The position numbers and the translations under genes were made by a program. From Methylobacterium haplocladii (GTDB lineage Bacteria > Pseudomonadota > Alphaproteobacteria > Rhizobiales > Beijerinckiaceae), in NCBI RefSeq assembly GCF_007992175.1, contig NZ_BJZT01000020.1:31648-95647 (forward strand): a DNA stretch of 64,000 nt, in the 5' to 3' direction. This document shows, one piece after another, positions 20,230 to 29,346 of this stretch. Positions within the stretch are counted from its first letter, which is position 1. Every line of letters begins with the position of its first letter. Below the pieces are notes generated by a model. It had not been told where the DNA came from. It made no database searches and worked only from the letters and a program-made list of their open reading frames with translations.

Positions 20230-21207
20230 ATGGCCCATACGCACGCGAAGCTCGTGATCATCGGCTCCGGTCCGGCCGGCTACACGGCGGCGATCTATGC
20301 GGCGCGTGCGCTGGTCGAGCCGCTACTGATCTCGGGCTTCCAGCCCGGCGGGCAGCTGATGATCACGACGGATGTCGAAAATTATCCTGGCTTCGCCGAC
20401 GTGATCCAGGGTCCCTGGCTGATGGAGCAGATGCGCCTCCAGGCCGAGCATGTCGGCACCAAGGTCGTCTCCGAATACATCACTGAGGTCGACCTGAAGA
20501 GCCGGCCGTTCCGTCTGGTGGCCGATTCGGGCGAGACCTATTCCTGCGATGCGCTGATCATCTCCACCGGCGCGCAGGCCAAGTGGCTCGGCATCCCCTC
20601 CGAGGCCAGGTTCCAGGGCTTCGGCGTCTCGGCCTGCGCCACCTGCGACGGCTTCTTCTTCCGAGGCAAGGAGGTCACGGTGATCGGCGGCGGCAACACC
20701 GCCGTCGAGGAGGCGCTGTATCTGGCCAATCTCGCGAGCAAGGTCACCGTCGTCCATCGCCGCGGCGACTTCCGGGCCGAGCGCATCCTGCAGGAGCGCC
20801 TGTTCAAGCACCCGAACGTCGAGGTGATCTGGCATCACGCCGTCGAGGAAATCTGCGGCAGGACCGATCCGGCGCCCGCCGTCACGCATCTGCGCCTCAA
20901 GGATACCCGCACCGGGGCGATCCGCGAGCACGTCACCGAGGGCATCTTCGTGGCGATCGGCCATCAGCCGGCGACCAAGGTCTTCGAGGGGCAGCTGCCG
21001 ATGCGCCATGGCGGCTATCTCAACGTGCGGCCCGGCTCCACCGCAACGGACATCCCCGGCGTGTTCGCTGCGGGCGACGTCACGGACGACGTCTATCGTC
21101 AGGCGGTGACCGCGGCGGGCATGGGCTGCATGGCCGCCCTGGAGGCAGAAAAGTATCTCGCGGCCCTCGAAGTCGGCGAAAATCCAACCCAAGCCGCTGC
21201 GGAATAA
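20230..21207 (+). CDS. trxB: Thioredoxin reductase
   Basis: 325 residues. FAD-binding GSGPAGYTAAIYAARAL is near residue 13, the redox-active CxxC is in SACATCDGFFFRGKE at about residue 136, and NADPH-binding GGGNTAVEEALYL with HRRGDFRAE follows. The C-terminal FAD motif is GVFAAGDVTDDVYRQAVTAA. It reduces thioredoxin with NADPH in the cytoplasm. An AGGAG lies upstream of the ATG. An LsrB/VtlR-like LysR gene follows on the same strand, the same order as in Rhizobium and Brucella relatives. Confidence 0.97.
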   Translation: MAHTHAKLVIIGSGPAGYTAAIYAARALVEPLLISGFQPGGQLMITTDVENYPGFADVIQGPWLMEQMRLQAEHVGTKVVSEYITEVDLKSRPFRLVADSGETYSCDALIISTGAQAKWLGIPSEARFQGFGVSACATCDGFFFRGKEVTVIGGGNTAVEEALYLANLASKVTVVHRRGDFRAERILQERLFKHPNVEVIWHHAVEEICGRTDPAPAVTHLRLKDTRTGAIREHVTEGIFVAIGHQPATKVFEGQLPMRHGGYLNVRPGSTATDIPGVFAAGDVTDDVYRQAVTAAGMGCMAALEAEKYLAALEVGENPTQAAAE

Positions 21208-21447
21208 TCCCTGGTTGCAGGTCATCGAATGTTAAGATGTTGACACGCGGCCTTTCGCAACCAATTCGCAATCCTGGCAGGCTAACCTGTGCGATGTCGG
21301 CAGAAGCTGGCAGCGCGGGATTCCGTCTGGCGGCGGCACGATCGATCCAGTCGGTCGTGTTCCGGTCGCGAGGAATCGGGGGCTAGCCGGAAGACGCCTG
21401 GGGCGAGGAACCGCCCGGCCAACGAGCCGGGCGGGAGGCGTCTCGGT

Positions 21448-22359
21448 ATGCGTACGGGAGGCACGGCCGTGGACTGGGACAAGATCCGCATATTCCTCAA
21501 CGTCGCGGAGGCCGGCAGTTTCACGCGGGCCGGCGACGATATCGGTCTCAGCCAGTCGGCGGTGAGCCGCCAGATCAGTGCGCTGGAGCGGGAGCTGAAG
21601 GCACCGCTGTTCCACCGCCACGCCCGCGGCCTCATCCTCACCGAGCAGGGCGACCTCCTGTTCCGCGCCGCGCGGGACATGAAGTTGCGGCTCGAGAACA
21701 CGCAGGCCCGCCTCGTCGAGACCAGCGAGCGTCCCTCGGGCGACCTCCGCGTGACGACGACGGTCGGACTCGGGACCTCGTGGCTGGCCCAGCGCGTCTC
21801 GGAATTCCTCGACCTCTACCCAGAGGTCCGCATCGAGCTGATCCTCACCAACGAGGAGCTCGATCTCGCCATGCGCGAGGCCGACATCGCCATCCGGATG
21901 CGGCGGCCGGCGCAGCCGGACCTGATCCAGCGCCGCCTGTTCACGGTGCATTACCACGCCTTCGCCAGCCCGGATTACATCAAGCGCTTCGGCGAACCGA
22001 AATCCCTCGACGACCTCGACGAGCACCGTCTGATCTCGTTCGGCGGCAACGAGCCGTCCTACCTGCTCGCGACGCACTACCTCGCCAGCATCGGACGGGA
22101 TGGCCGCGAGCGGCGCCCGATCAGTTTCACCGTCAACAACGTCGCGGCGCTGCATGAAGCCATGCGGGCCGGCGCCGGCATCGGGATCCTGCCGGACTAC
22201 GCCATCGACGGGAACCAGACCCTTGTGCAGGTCCTGCGGGAGAGCGAGATGCCGAGCATGGAGAGTTATCTCGTCTATGCCGAGGAAATGCGTTCGGTCG
22301 CCCGCGTTCAGGCGTTTCGCGACTTTCTGGTCTCCAAGGCACAGCGCTGGGCATATTGA
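21448..22359 (+). CDS. LysR-family regulator, LsrB/VtlR-like
   Basis: 303 residues from the ATG at 21448 (GGGAGG nine bases upstream). A GTG at 21469 with another GGGAGG seven bases upstream would start the protein at VDWDKIRIF, which fits the family start better; either is possible. The winged helix-turn-helix has VAEAGSFTRAGDDIGLSQSAVSRQISALERE. The effector domain has GLGTSWLAQRVSEFLDLYPE and READIAIRMRRP. Position after trxB and overall sequence suggest the Rhizobiales LsrB/VtlR group, which controls envelope and redox genes. No cysteine is present anywhere in the protein. Confidence 0.88.
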   Translation: MRTGGTAVDWDKIRIFLNVAEAGSFTRAGDDIGLSQSAVSRQISALERELKAPLFHRHARGLILTEQGDLLFRAARDMKLRLENTQARLVETSERPSGDLRVTTTVGLGTSWLAQRVSEFLDLYPEVRIELILTNEELDLAMREADIAIRMRRPAQPDLIQRRLFTVHYHAFASPDYIKRFGEPKSLDDLDEHRLISFGGNEPSYLLATHYLASIGRDGRERRPISFTVNNVAALHEAMRAGAGIGILPDYAIDGNQTLVQVLRESEMPSMESYLVYAEEMRSVARVQAFRDFLVSKAQRWAY

Positions 22360-22424
22360 GACAGCGGAAGCTCGACAGGAAAGCCCCGGCGTGATCGGCT
22401 GACGGCAGTCAGAGGGGACTTTCC

Positions 22425-22703
22425 ATGCGATTCTCGTTCGTGCTCGTCGGTCTGTCGGGCATGCTGGTGACGGGCTTGGCGGCACCATCGGCACGAGCGG
22501 ATGGCTGCGAGGAAGCCTGGTACCAGCGCAACCTGATCTACAAGCAAGCCGGCTACTGCTTCCGGACACCGCGTGGCATCCGCGCCTTCGGCAATGCCGG
22601 CTGCTCCTACGACGCCGTCGAGGATGTGCCGCTCTCAGCGCGCCAGCGCACGACCGTGGGGGAGCTGAAGAGCTACGAGCGGGCCAACGGCTGTCCGCAA
22701 TGA
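22425..22703 (+). CDS. Small exported YARHG-domain protein
   Basis: 92 residues. The first 25 are a signal peptide (FVLVGLSGMLVTGLAAPS, then ARAD). The mature part has GCEEAWYQRNLIYKQAGYCF, then TPRGIRAFGNAGCSYD: the tryptophan-tyrosine/RN/GYCF/FGNAGC pattern of the YARHG domain. Four cysteines are likely to form disulfides. YARHG domains occur in extracellular or periplasmic proteins with no established function. GGGGAC lies shortly upstream of the ATG. It is convergent with the acyl-CoA ligase gene. Confidence 0.8.
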   Translation: MRFSFVLVGLSGMLVTGLAAPSARADGCEEAWYQRNLIYKQAGYCFRTPRGIRAFGNAGCSYDAVEDVPLSARQRTTVGELKSYERANGCPQ

Positions 22704-22826
22704 GCGGGTACCGTTGCGTTTCCGGCTGATACGCTCAGGCGATGGTCGGCGAAATGCTCGGCCGTCTTTGCGAGTGGAGAAAGCCGCGACGCGATCGGAT
22801 GACCCGTATCGGGCTCGCGCCCGCGC

Positions 22827-24527
22827 TCAAGAATCCAGATCCCGCAGCGCCCGCCGCAGCACTTTGCCGACATTGGTCTTCGGCAGGCTCTCGTGGAAGA
22901 CGATGCGGCGGGGGACCTTGTAGCCGGTGAGTTCCGAGCGCGCATGGGCTTTCAGGACTTCCGGCGCGACGGCCTCGCCCTTCATCACCACATGTGCCAC
23001 GACAACCTCGCCGTCCTCGCAGCGGCTGCCGACCACGGCGCATTCGAGCACGGACGGGTGCTTGGCGAGCACGTCCTCGACCTCGTTCGGATAGACGTTG
23101 AAGCCGGAGACGAGGATCATGTCCTTCATCCGGTCGACGATGCGGACTGCGCCACTCGCAGCCATCGTCGCGACGTCGCCGGTGCGGAAGTAGCCGTCCT
23201 CCGTCATCGCGGCCCGCGTCTCGTCGGGACGTTTCCAGTAGCCGGCCATCACCTGCGGCCCACGCACGCAGAGCTCGCCGGGCTCGCCGTAGGGCACGTC
23301 CCGGCCGTCGGCGTCCCGGATCGTGATGTCCGTGGAGGAGACCGGATACCCGATCGTTCCCGACCATTCGTCGAGATCGACCGGGTTGATCGTGGCGACC
23401 GGCGAGGTCTCCGAGAGACCGTAGCCCTCGATCAGGACCCGGCCCGTGGCCGCCTTCCACTTGGCGGCGACGGCCGCCTGGACGGCCATTCCTCCGGCGA
23501 TGTGGTAGCCATTCCCAGAAAAATCGATGGTGCCGAGTTTCGGGTGATTCACCAGCAGGTTGTAGAGCGTGTTGACCCCGGAAAGATGCGTGAAGCGGCT
23601 CGAAGCCAGCGTTTTCACGAAGCCGTCGACGTCGCGCGGATTGGCGATCAGCAGGCAGCAGCCGCCGATATCGAGGAAGAAGAAGAAGCAGGCCGTCAGC
23701 GCGAAGATGTGGTAAAGTGGCAACGCCGTCACCATCACCCGCTCCTGACCGTCTTCGCCGGATACGCGGAACCAGGTCCGGCATTGTTCGACGTTGGCCA
23801 CGATGTTGCGGTGGGTCAGCATCGCCGCCTTGGCGATCCCCGTCGTGCCGCCGGTATATTGCAGAAAGGCGAGATCGTCGGGCCCAACCGCGATGCGGTG
23901 GCGCGGCAGCTTGCGGCCGGCGCGCAAGACGGCGTCGAAGCGCGTGACGATCCGCGGCGGAAGCGCGAACGGCGGCACGGCGCGCTTGATGTAGCGCGAG
24001 GCGATGTCGATCACCTTGCCCTTGAGCCCCAAGCAATCGCCCGGTCCCACGATGACCACTCGCTCGAGTTTCGGCAGCTTCGGCAGAGCCTCGGCGACGG
24101 TGTGGGCAAAGTTTTCCAGCACGAACAGGATGCGCGCGCCCGAATCGTCCAGCTGCCCGATGAGCTCACGCGGCGTGTAGAGGGGGTTGACGTTGACGGC
24201 GGTGCAGCCGGCCACGAGAACACCGAGCAGGGCAGCCGGATAGGCGGCGACGTTCGGCATCATCAGTGCCACACGGTCGCCCTTGGCCATGCCCAGGGCA
24301 CCGAGCCATGACGAGACGCCGTCCGAGGCCGCGCCGAGCTCACCATAGCTGACGCTCTTGCCGAAGCTGATCAGGGCCGGACGGTCGGCATAGGCGGCGG
24401 TGCCGTGGTCGATCAGGTCGACGAGAGTTCCCAGGCGTTCGACGTCGATCTCGGCCGGAACGCCGGGCGGATAGGCGGACAACCACGGGCGCGCGCCGCT
24501 GCGGTCGCCGGCCACTGGATCGGCCAT
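22827..24527 (-). CDS. Long-chain fatty acid-CoA ligase
   Basis: 566 residues, the normal length of FadD-type ligases. The ATP/AMP motif is LQYTGGTTGIAKAAMLTHRN (about residue 228); the second is GYGLSETSPVATINP. The adenylate-forming core continues with GYFRTGDVATM and DRMKDMILVSGFNVYPNEVE, and the C-terminal lysine lies in LPKTNVGKVLRRAL. It activates fatty acids to acyl-CoA at the membrane. It may deserve the symbol fadD, but the substrate range cannot be read from sequence. It stands alone; the divergence to the membrane protein gene shows no operon. Confidence 0.9.
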   Translation of the reverse strand: MADPVAGDRSGARPWLSAYPPGVPAEIDVERLGTLVDLIDHGTAAYADRPALISFGKSVSYGELGAASDGVSSWLGALGMAKGDRVALMMPNVAAYPAALLGVLVAGCTAVNVNPLYTPRELIGQLDDSGARILFVLENFAHTVAEALPKLPKLERVVIVGPGDCLGLKGKVIDIASRYIKRAVPPFALPPRIVTRFDAVLRAGRKLPRHRIAVGPDDLAFLQYTGGTTGIAKAAMLTHRNIVANVEQCRTWFRVSGEDGQERVMVTALPLYHIFALTACFFFFLDIGGCCLLIANPRDVDGFVKTLASSRFTHLSGVNTLYNLLVNHPKLGTIDFSGNGYHIAGGMAVQAAVAAKWKAATGRVLIEGYGLSETSPVATINPVDLDEWSGTIGYPVSSTDITIRDADGRDVPYGEPGELCVRGPQVMAGYWKRPDETRAAMTEDGYFRTGDVATMAASGAVRIVDRMKDMILVSGFNVYPNEVEDVLAKHPSVLECAVVGSRCEDGEVVVAHVVMKGEAVAPEVLKAHARSELTGYKVPRRIVFHESLPKTNVGKVLRRALRDLDS

Positions 24528-24601
24528 GGTGTTCTCCCTGCGTCGAGCCTTCTGCTGCGGCTCGTACGGCTACTTGGCTTAGCGGGATCGACCGGGACCG
24601 A

Positions 24602-25303
24602 TCAACCCGCGGCCGATGCGGACCGATCCGCTCGCAGGGCGGAGATCAGTACATGCGGCAGGAAGGCGACGACGAGGCAGGCCGCGACCAGCGCCACGTC
24701 GCTGGAATCGAGGGGCCGGCGCGGCCAGGGTCCGAGCCCGATCGTGCGTGCGAATCCAAGCACGGCGAGCGCGTACCAGAGCGCGAGAAACCGCGAAAAC
24801 AGGGTGCCGAGGCTTCGCCCGAAGCGGCGCAGCCGGGATGCCGGTTCGCGGGCGGGCTGTCCGGCGATGAGCACGCCGAGGCCCATGGCGAAGCCGAGTG
24901 CGGACGCGGCGACTGCCGCGCCGAAAGCGTAGGCCGCCATCATCGGTACCTGATTGAGGAAGGCCATGCCCCCGGTCATGAAGCCGCCGCGCAGGACCAG
25001 CCCGCCGAAGGTCGGGTGGAGGCTCAGGCCCAGAATGGCCGCGAGGCCGACCGCCGCGCCGAGGACACGGCGCAGGACCGCCGACGGCCCAGGCGCGACG
25101 GCGGCGGCGATCACCCGCACCAGAGCATAGACGATCGCGAAGGCGTAGAGCGGGTAATGGTCGAGGAAGAACCCGTAGAAGCGGGTCCCGACCTCGGCCG
25201 GCACCGGCGTGCTCTGGTCGAAGCCGGTCAGGAACGCGGCGATCAGCGCCGCGAGGGCGGCGGCTAGGGGTGCCGTCGCAACGAGAAGCGCCGAAGTGCT
25301 CAC
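24602..25303 (-). CDS. Integral membrane protein of unknown function
   Basis: 233 residues from a GTG at 25303 that overlaps the pepA stop (GTGA), so it is translated with pepA. Six or so hydrophobic segments are visible, for example [60 protein letters not shown] and [20 protein letters not shown]. The loop [19 protein letters not shown] is conserved-looking. No transporter family was recognised. Coupling to pepA does not suggest a role by itself. Confidence 0.7.
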   Translation of the reverse strand: MSTSALLVATAPLAAALAALIAAFLTGFDQSTPVPAEVGTRFYGFFLDHYPLYAFAIVYALVRVIAAAVAPGPSAVLRRVLGAAVGLAAILGLSLHPTFGGLVLRGGFMTGGMAFLNQVPMMAAYAFGAAVAASALGFAMGLGVLIAGQPAREPASRLRRFGRSLGTLFSRFLALWYALAVLGFARTIGLGPWPRRPLDSSDVALVAACLVVAFLPHVLISALRADRSASAAG

Positions 25304-26796
25304 GCCTCGTATTTGTCGCGCACCAGCCGGTCGAGCAGGCGCACGCCCCAGCCGGCGCCCCAGCTGCGGTTGATCTCGCTGGCGGTCGAACTCATGCCGA
25401 CGCCGGCGATGTCGAGATGCGCCCAGGGCGTCTCGCCGACATAGCGCTTGATGAAGGCCGCGGCGGTGGCTGCGCCGCCATGGCGGCCGCCGGTGTTCTT
25501 CATGTCAGCGAACTTGGAGTCGATCGCCTTGTCGAAGGCCGGGATCAGCGGCATCCGCCAGACCTTCTCGCCGGCCGTCTCGCCGGCAGCCGTGATTGCG
25601 GCGGCGAGGTCGTCGTCGTTCGAGAACAGGCCGGCGATCTCCTGGCCGAGCGCGACGATGATCGCGCCGGTGAGCGTGGCGAGATCGATGATGGCCTTGG
25701 GCTTGTAGGCCTGGTTCACGTGCCAGATCACGTCGGCGAGGACGAGGCGGCCTTCGGCGTCGGTGTTGATGATCTCGATGGTCTGGCCCGACATCGAGGT
25801 GACGATGTCCGAGGGACGGTAGGAATTGCCGTCGGGCATGTTCTCGACGATGCCGATGGCGCCGATGACGTTGACCTTGGCGCGGCGCGAGGCGAGCGCA
25901 TGCAGGGTGCCGACGACCGCGGCCGAGCCGCCCATGTCGCCCTTCATATCCTCCATGCCGCCGGCCGACTTGATCGACACGCCGCCGGAATCGAACACCA
26001 CGCCCTTGCCGACCAGCGCCAGCGGCGGCTCCGACTTGTCGTCTGCGCCGTTCCAGCGCATCACGGCGATGCGCGGCTCGCGGCCCGAGCCCTGCGCCAC
26101 GGCGAGCAGCGCGCCCATGCCGAGTTCGCGCATCTTGGCGACGTCGAGGATCTCGACCTCGACGCCGAGCTTGGTCAGCTCGGAGGCGCGGCGGGCATAC
26201 TCTTCGGGGAAGAGGACGTTCGGCGGTTCGTTGATGAGGTTGCGGGCTAGGATCACGCCCTCGGCCACCGAACGCGTCGCCTCGGCGGCCTTCTCGGCGG
26301 CGGCGGGATCGGCGCTCAGCACCGTGAGCTGCGTGGTACGGTCGTCCTCGGCCTCGGGCTTCTTCTTGGTCTTGTAGCGGTCGAAGCTGTAGCTGCGCAG
26401 GCGGGCGCCGAGGGTGAAGTCGGCGATGTCCTGGGCCGAGGCCTCGCTGCCGGGCCAGTCGACGACGACGCGGGCGGTGCGGCCGGAGACCTTGCCGGCC
26501 GTGAAGCCGCCGAGCGTCACGTAGTCGATCTTGGCGCGGTCCTTCTCGGAACCGAGCCCGATGACGACGAGTCGGTCGGCCTCGACGCCGGCGGGCGCCG
26601 GAAGGGTCAGAGCGCTCTGCGACTTGCCCTTGAAGCGCTCGCTGGCGGCTGCGCGCGTCACGAGGTCTGCCCCGGCCCGGCCGACGGCCTCGGAAGCCGC
26701 CGAAGAGAGCGCGAGATCGTCCCCGACGAACAAGACGAGATCACCGCTGCCCTTCGAGGACAGCGGCTGAAAGGCGATTCCGATACCATCCGCCAT
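25300..26796 (-). CDS. pepA: Leucyl aminopeptidase (cytosol aminopeptidase)
   Basis: 498 residues, the usual PepA size. The C-terminal M17 catalytic domain holds the metal-binding run [17 protein letters not shown], then [10 protein letters not shown] and the signature [12 protein letters not shown] (about residue 338). The N-terminal macro-like domain is present from residue 1. It removes N-terminal amino acids from peptides in the cytoplasm using two metal ions; in E. coli PepA also acts as a DNA-binding factor. It is divergent from lptF and followed by an overlapping membrane protein gene. Confidence 0.97.
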   Translation of the reverse strand: MADGIGIAFQPLSSKGSGDLVLFVGDDLALSSAASEAVGRAGADLVTRAAASERFKGKSQSALTLPAPAGVEADRLVVIGLGSEKDRAKIDYVTLGGFTAGKVSGRTARVVVDWPGSEASAQDIADFTLGARLRSYSFDRYKTKKKPEAEDDRTTQLTVLSADPAAAEKAAEATRSVAEGVILARNLINEPPNVLFPEEYARRASELTKLGVEVEILDVAKMRELGMGALLAVAQGSGREPRIAVMRWNGADDKSEPPLALVGKGVVFDSGGVSIKSAGGMEDMKGDMGGSAAVVGTLHALASRRAKVNVIGAIGIVENMPDGNSYRPSDIVTSMSGQTIEIINTDAEGRLVLADVIWHVNQAYKPKAIIDLATLTGAIIVALGQEIAGLFSNDDDLAAAITAAGETAGEKVWRMPLIPAFDKAIDSKFADMKNTGGRHGGAATAAAFIKRYVGETPWAHLDIAGVGMSSTASEINRSWGAGWGVRLLDRLVRDKYEA

Positions 26797-27023
26797 CGTT
26801 TAGCTTTCCAACCCTCTTAGCGACCGCGGCTCCATAGAACCGCTCCGTCTTCGCACCCGATCGGGGGGCGGCGTCCATGGCCCTGTGTACCCTCTGAGGC
26901 GCAGAACGCAACGCGATGGACGGGTGCCGTGAAACGGCCCAACTCGGGGTGTCTGAGCCGAGGGTTCCGGGTCGGCTCGGCACTTAGGTTACCCGCACTG
27001 GGAGCGGCTGGGCGCGACGGGCG

Positions 27024-28193
27024 ATGACGCAGATCGAGCGTTACATATTCAGGATCGCGCTGGGCGCGTTCCTCGCCTGCCTGATCGGGCTCACCGGCAC
27101 GATCTGGGTGACGCAGGCGCTCCGCGAGCTCGACCTCGTCACGGCCAAGGGCCAGACGCTTCTCGTCTTCCTGTTCATCACCGGCCTGTCGCTGCCGACG
27201 CTGATCACCGTGATCGCCCCGGTGGCCCTGTTCATCGCCGTGATCTACGCGCTGAACAGGCTGAACGGGGATTCCGAGCTGATCGTGATGTCGGCCGCCG
27301 GCATGGCGCCGCGGCGCATTCTCAAGCCGTTCTTCACCCTGGCGCTGGCGATCAGCCTGATGGTGGCGTTCCTGACCATCCAGGTGATGCCCTCCTCCTT
27401 CCAGGAGTTGCGCGACGTGCTCACCCGCGTGCGGGGCGATTTCGTCGCCAACGTCGTGAAGGAAGGCCAGTTCACCCAGCTCGACAGCGGCATCACCTTC
27501 CACTTCCGCGAGCGCGGACGGGACGGGTCGCTCAACGGCCTGTTCATCCAGGACAAGCGCGAGGCGGGAAAGACCGTGGTCTACCTCGCCGAGAAGGGCG
27601 TCGTGACCGACTACGACGGCGCTACCTACCTGACGCTCGAGAAGGGCAGCGTCCACCGACAGCAGAAGGATTCGCGCGATTCCTCCATCGTGACGTTCGA
27701 GCGCTACGCGGTCGACCTCGCCGCCTTCACGCCGCCGGACAGCGACACGATCTACAAGCCGCGCGAGCGCTCGACGACGCAGCTGCTCTTCCCTGACCGC
27801 AACGAGGGCTATTTCAAGCTTCAGAAGGGCCGCTTCCGCGCCGAGCTGCATGACCGGCTCTCGGCATGGCTCTACCCGATGGCCCTCGCCTTCATCGCCT
27901 TCGCCGCCCTCGGCGATCCGCGCACCACGCGCCAAGGCCGCGGGCTTGCGGTGGCGGGCGCGGTGCTCGGGGTCGTCGCCCTGCGCATCGCGGGCTTCGC
28001 GGCGTCGAGCGCGGCCGTGCGCAGCCAGGGCGCCGTGGTCGCCATCTACGCGGTGCCGCTGTTGGCCATCGGCCTGTCCAGCCTCCTGATCTTCTACGGT
28101 GCGCAGGTGCGAAACTTCAATGCAGGTCTCGGCCGCTTCGTGAAGGCACGGTTCTTCGGCCTCGCGCGCCGGCCGCGCCTCGGGACCGGCTGA
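27024..28193 (+). CDS. lptF: LPS export permease LptF
   Basis: 389 residues. It begins with IERYIFRIALGAFLACLIGL (first membrane helix) and has three N-terminal helices, a periplasmic jellyroll (LTRVRGDFVANVVKEGQFTQ, then ITFHFRERGRDGSLNGLFIQ) and three C-terminal helices from LYPMALAFIAFAALGDPRTT. This is the YjgP/YjgQ family. With LptG and the ATPase LptB it extracts lipopolysaccharide from the inner membrane. lptG starts seven bases after its stop. Divergent from pepA. Confidence 0.95.
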   Translation: MTQIERYIFRIALGAFLACLIGLTGTIWVTQALRELDLVTAKGQTLLVFLFITGLSLPTLITVIAPVALFIAVIYALNRLNGDSELIVMSAAGMAPRRILKPFFTLALAISLMVAFLTIQVMPSSFQELRDVLTRVRGDFVANVVKEGQFTQLDSGITFHFRERGRDGSLNGLFIQDKREAGKTVVYLAEKGVVTDYDGATYLTLEKGSVHRQQKDSRDSSIVTFERYAVDLAAFTPPDSDTIYKPRERSTTQLLFPDRNEGYFKLQKGRFRAELHDRLSAWLYPMALAFIAFAALGDPRTTRQGRGLAVAGAVLGVVALRIAGFAASSAAVRSQGAVVAIYAVPLLAIGLSSLLIFYGAQVRNFNAGLGRFVKARFFGLARRPRLGTG

Positions 28194-28200
28194 CCCCATC

Positions 28201-29289
28201 GTGCTGATCGGACCGACCCTCGGGCGCTACTTCGCGATGCGCTTCCTGCGCACGATCCTCGGCGTCTTCATCACCGTGTTCGCGCTGGTCTATACCCTCG
28301 ACTTCGTCGAGCTGCTGAGACGCGCCGGCGATACCGAAGGCGCCTCCCCCGGGCTGATGGCGCAGCTGTCGCTCTACCGGACCCCGGCGGTCGCCGAAGG
28401 CGTTTTGCCCTTCGCCATCCTGTTCGGCTCGATGGCCGCGCTGCTGCAGCTTTCGCGCAAGCTCGAACTCGTGGTGGCGCGGGCGGCTGGGATCTCGGCC
28501 TGGCAGTTCCTGCAGCCGGGCCTGTTCGTGGCGCTCGGCATCGGCGCCGTATCGATCGGGATCTACAACCCGCTCTCGGCGATGATGAAGCAGCGCTCCA
28601 CGGAGATCGAGGCGAAGATCTTCGCCAAGTCGACCAAGGCGAGCTCGGGCAAGGATCTCTGGCTGCGCCAGCGCGGCCTCGACGGCGAGGCCATCATCCG
28701 GGCGGAGACGGCGATCGAGGGCACGACGACGCTGGCCGGCGTCACCGTCTTCACCTTCAGCGATGCCGGCGACTTCCAGTCCCAGATCGTCGCGGCCCGT
28801 GCGATCCTGCACGATGGCTACTGGGAGCTGCAGGACACCCGGGTTCACGTGAAGGACGAGCCGCCGGAGAGCTTCGACACCTACCTGATCGCCTCGAATC
28901 TCGACCCGGGCCAGGTCCGGCAGCGCTTCACCCCCCCGGAATCTGTGCCCTTCTGGCAACTGCAGGCAACGATCGCACGCACCGAACGGGCCGGTTTGGA
29001 CGCCACGCGGTACCGTTTGCAGTACGATGTGCTGACCGCCCGGCCGCTGCTGTTTCTGGCCATGGTGCTAGTCGCGGCAACGGTTTCCTTAAGGTTCTTC
29101 CGCTTTGGTGGGGTGGGAAAACTGGTCCTCGGCGGTGTGGCAGCAGGCTTCCTCCTGTACGTCGTGCGGCAGGTGATGGAGGGGTTGGGAGCCTCCGGTT
29201 TGATCGCCGCGCCAGTGGCGGCGTGGTTCCCGGCCGTGGTAGGGAGTTTGCTCGGTACGCTCACGCTTCTCTACCAGGAAGACGGCTAA
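28201..29289 (+). CDS. lptG: LPS export permease LptG
   Basis: 362 residues. It starts with GRYFAMRFLRTILGVFITVF and shares the LptF layout: N-terminal helices, a periplasmic region (SSGKDLWLRQRGLDGEAIIR; RAILHDGYWELQDTRVHVKD) and a C-terminal helix bundle beginning DVLTARPLLFLAMVLVAATV. The motif KLELVVARAAGISAWQFL is typical of LptG. The start codon is GTG. It pairs with LptF in the LptB2FG complex. lptD follows after 57 bases. Confidence 0.94.
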   Translation: MLIGPTLGRYFAMRFLRTILGVFITVFALVYTLDFVELLRRAGDTEGASPGLMAQLSLYRTPAVAEGVLPFAILFGSMAALLQLSRKLELVVARAAGISAWQFLQPGLFVALGIGAVSIGIYNPLSAMMKQRSTEIEAKIFAKSTKASSGKDLWLRQRGLDGEAIIRAETAIEGTTTLAGVTVFTFSDAGDFQSQIVAARAILHDGYWELQDTRVHVKDEPPESFDTYLIASNLDPGQVRQRFTPPESVPFWQLQATIARTERAGLDATRYRLQYDVLTARPLLFLAMVLVAATVSLRFFRFGGVGKLVLGGVAAGFLLYVVRQVMEGLGASGLIAAPVAAWFPAVVGSLLGTLTLLYQEDG

Positions 29290-29346
29290 GGTCCGGCTTC
29301 CGACGCGAGACGCAGACGGCGACCCGGAAAAGGTTTTGGAGACCCG

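Noticed and set aside
21240..21268. Sigma-70 promoter TTGACA upstream of the lysR gene
   Set aside because: A perfect -35 is present but no good -10 at the right distance.
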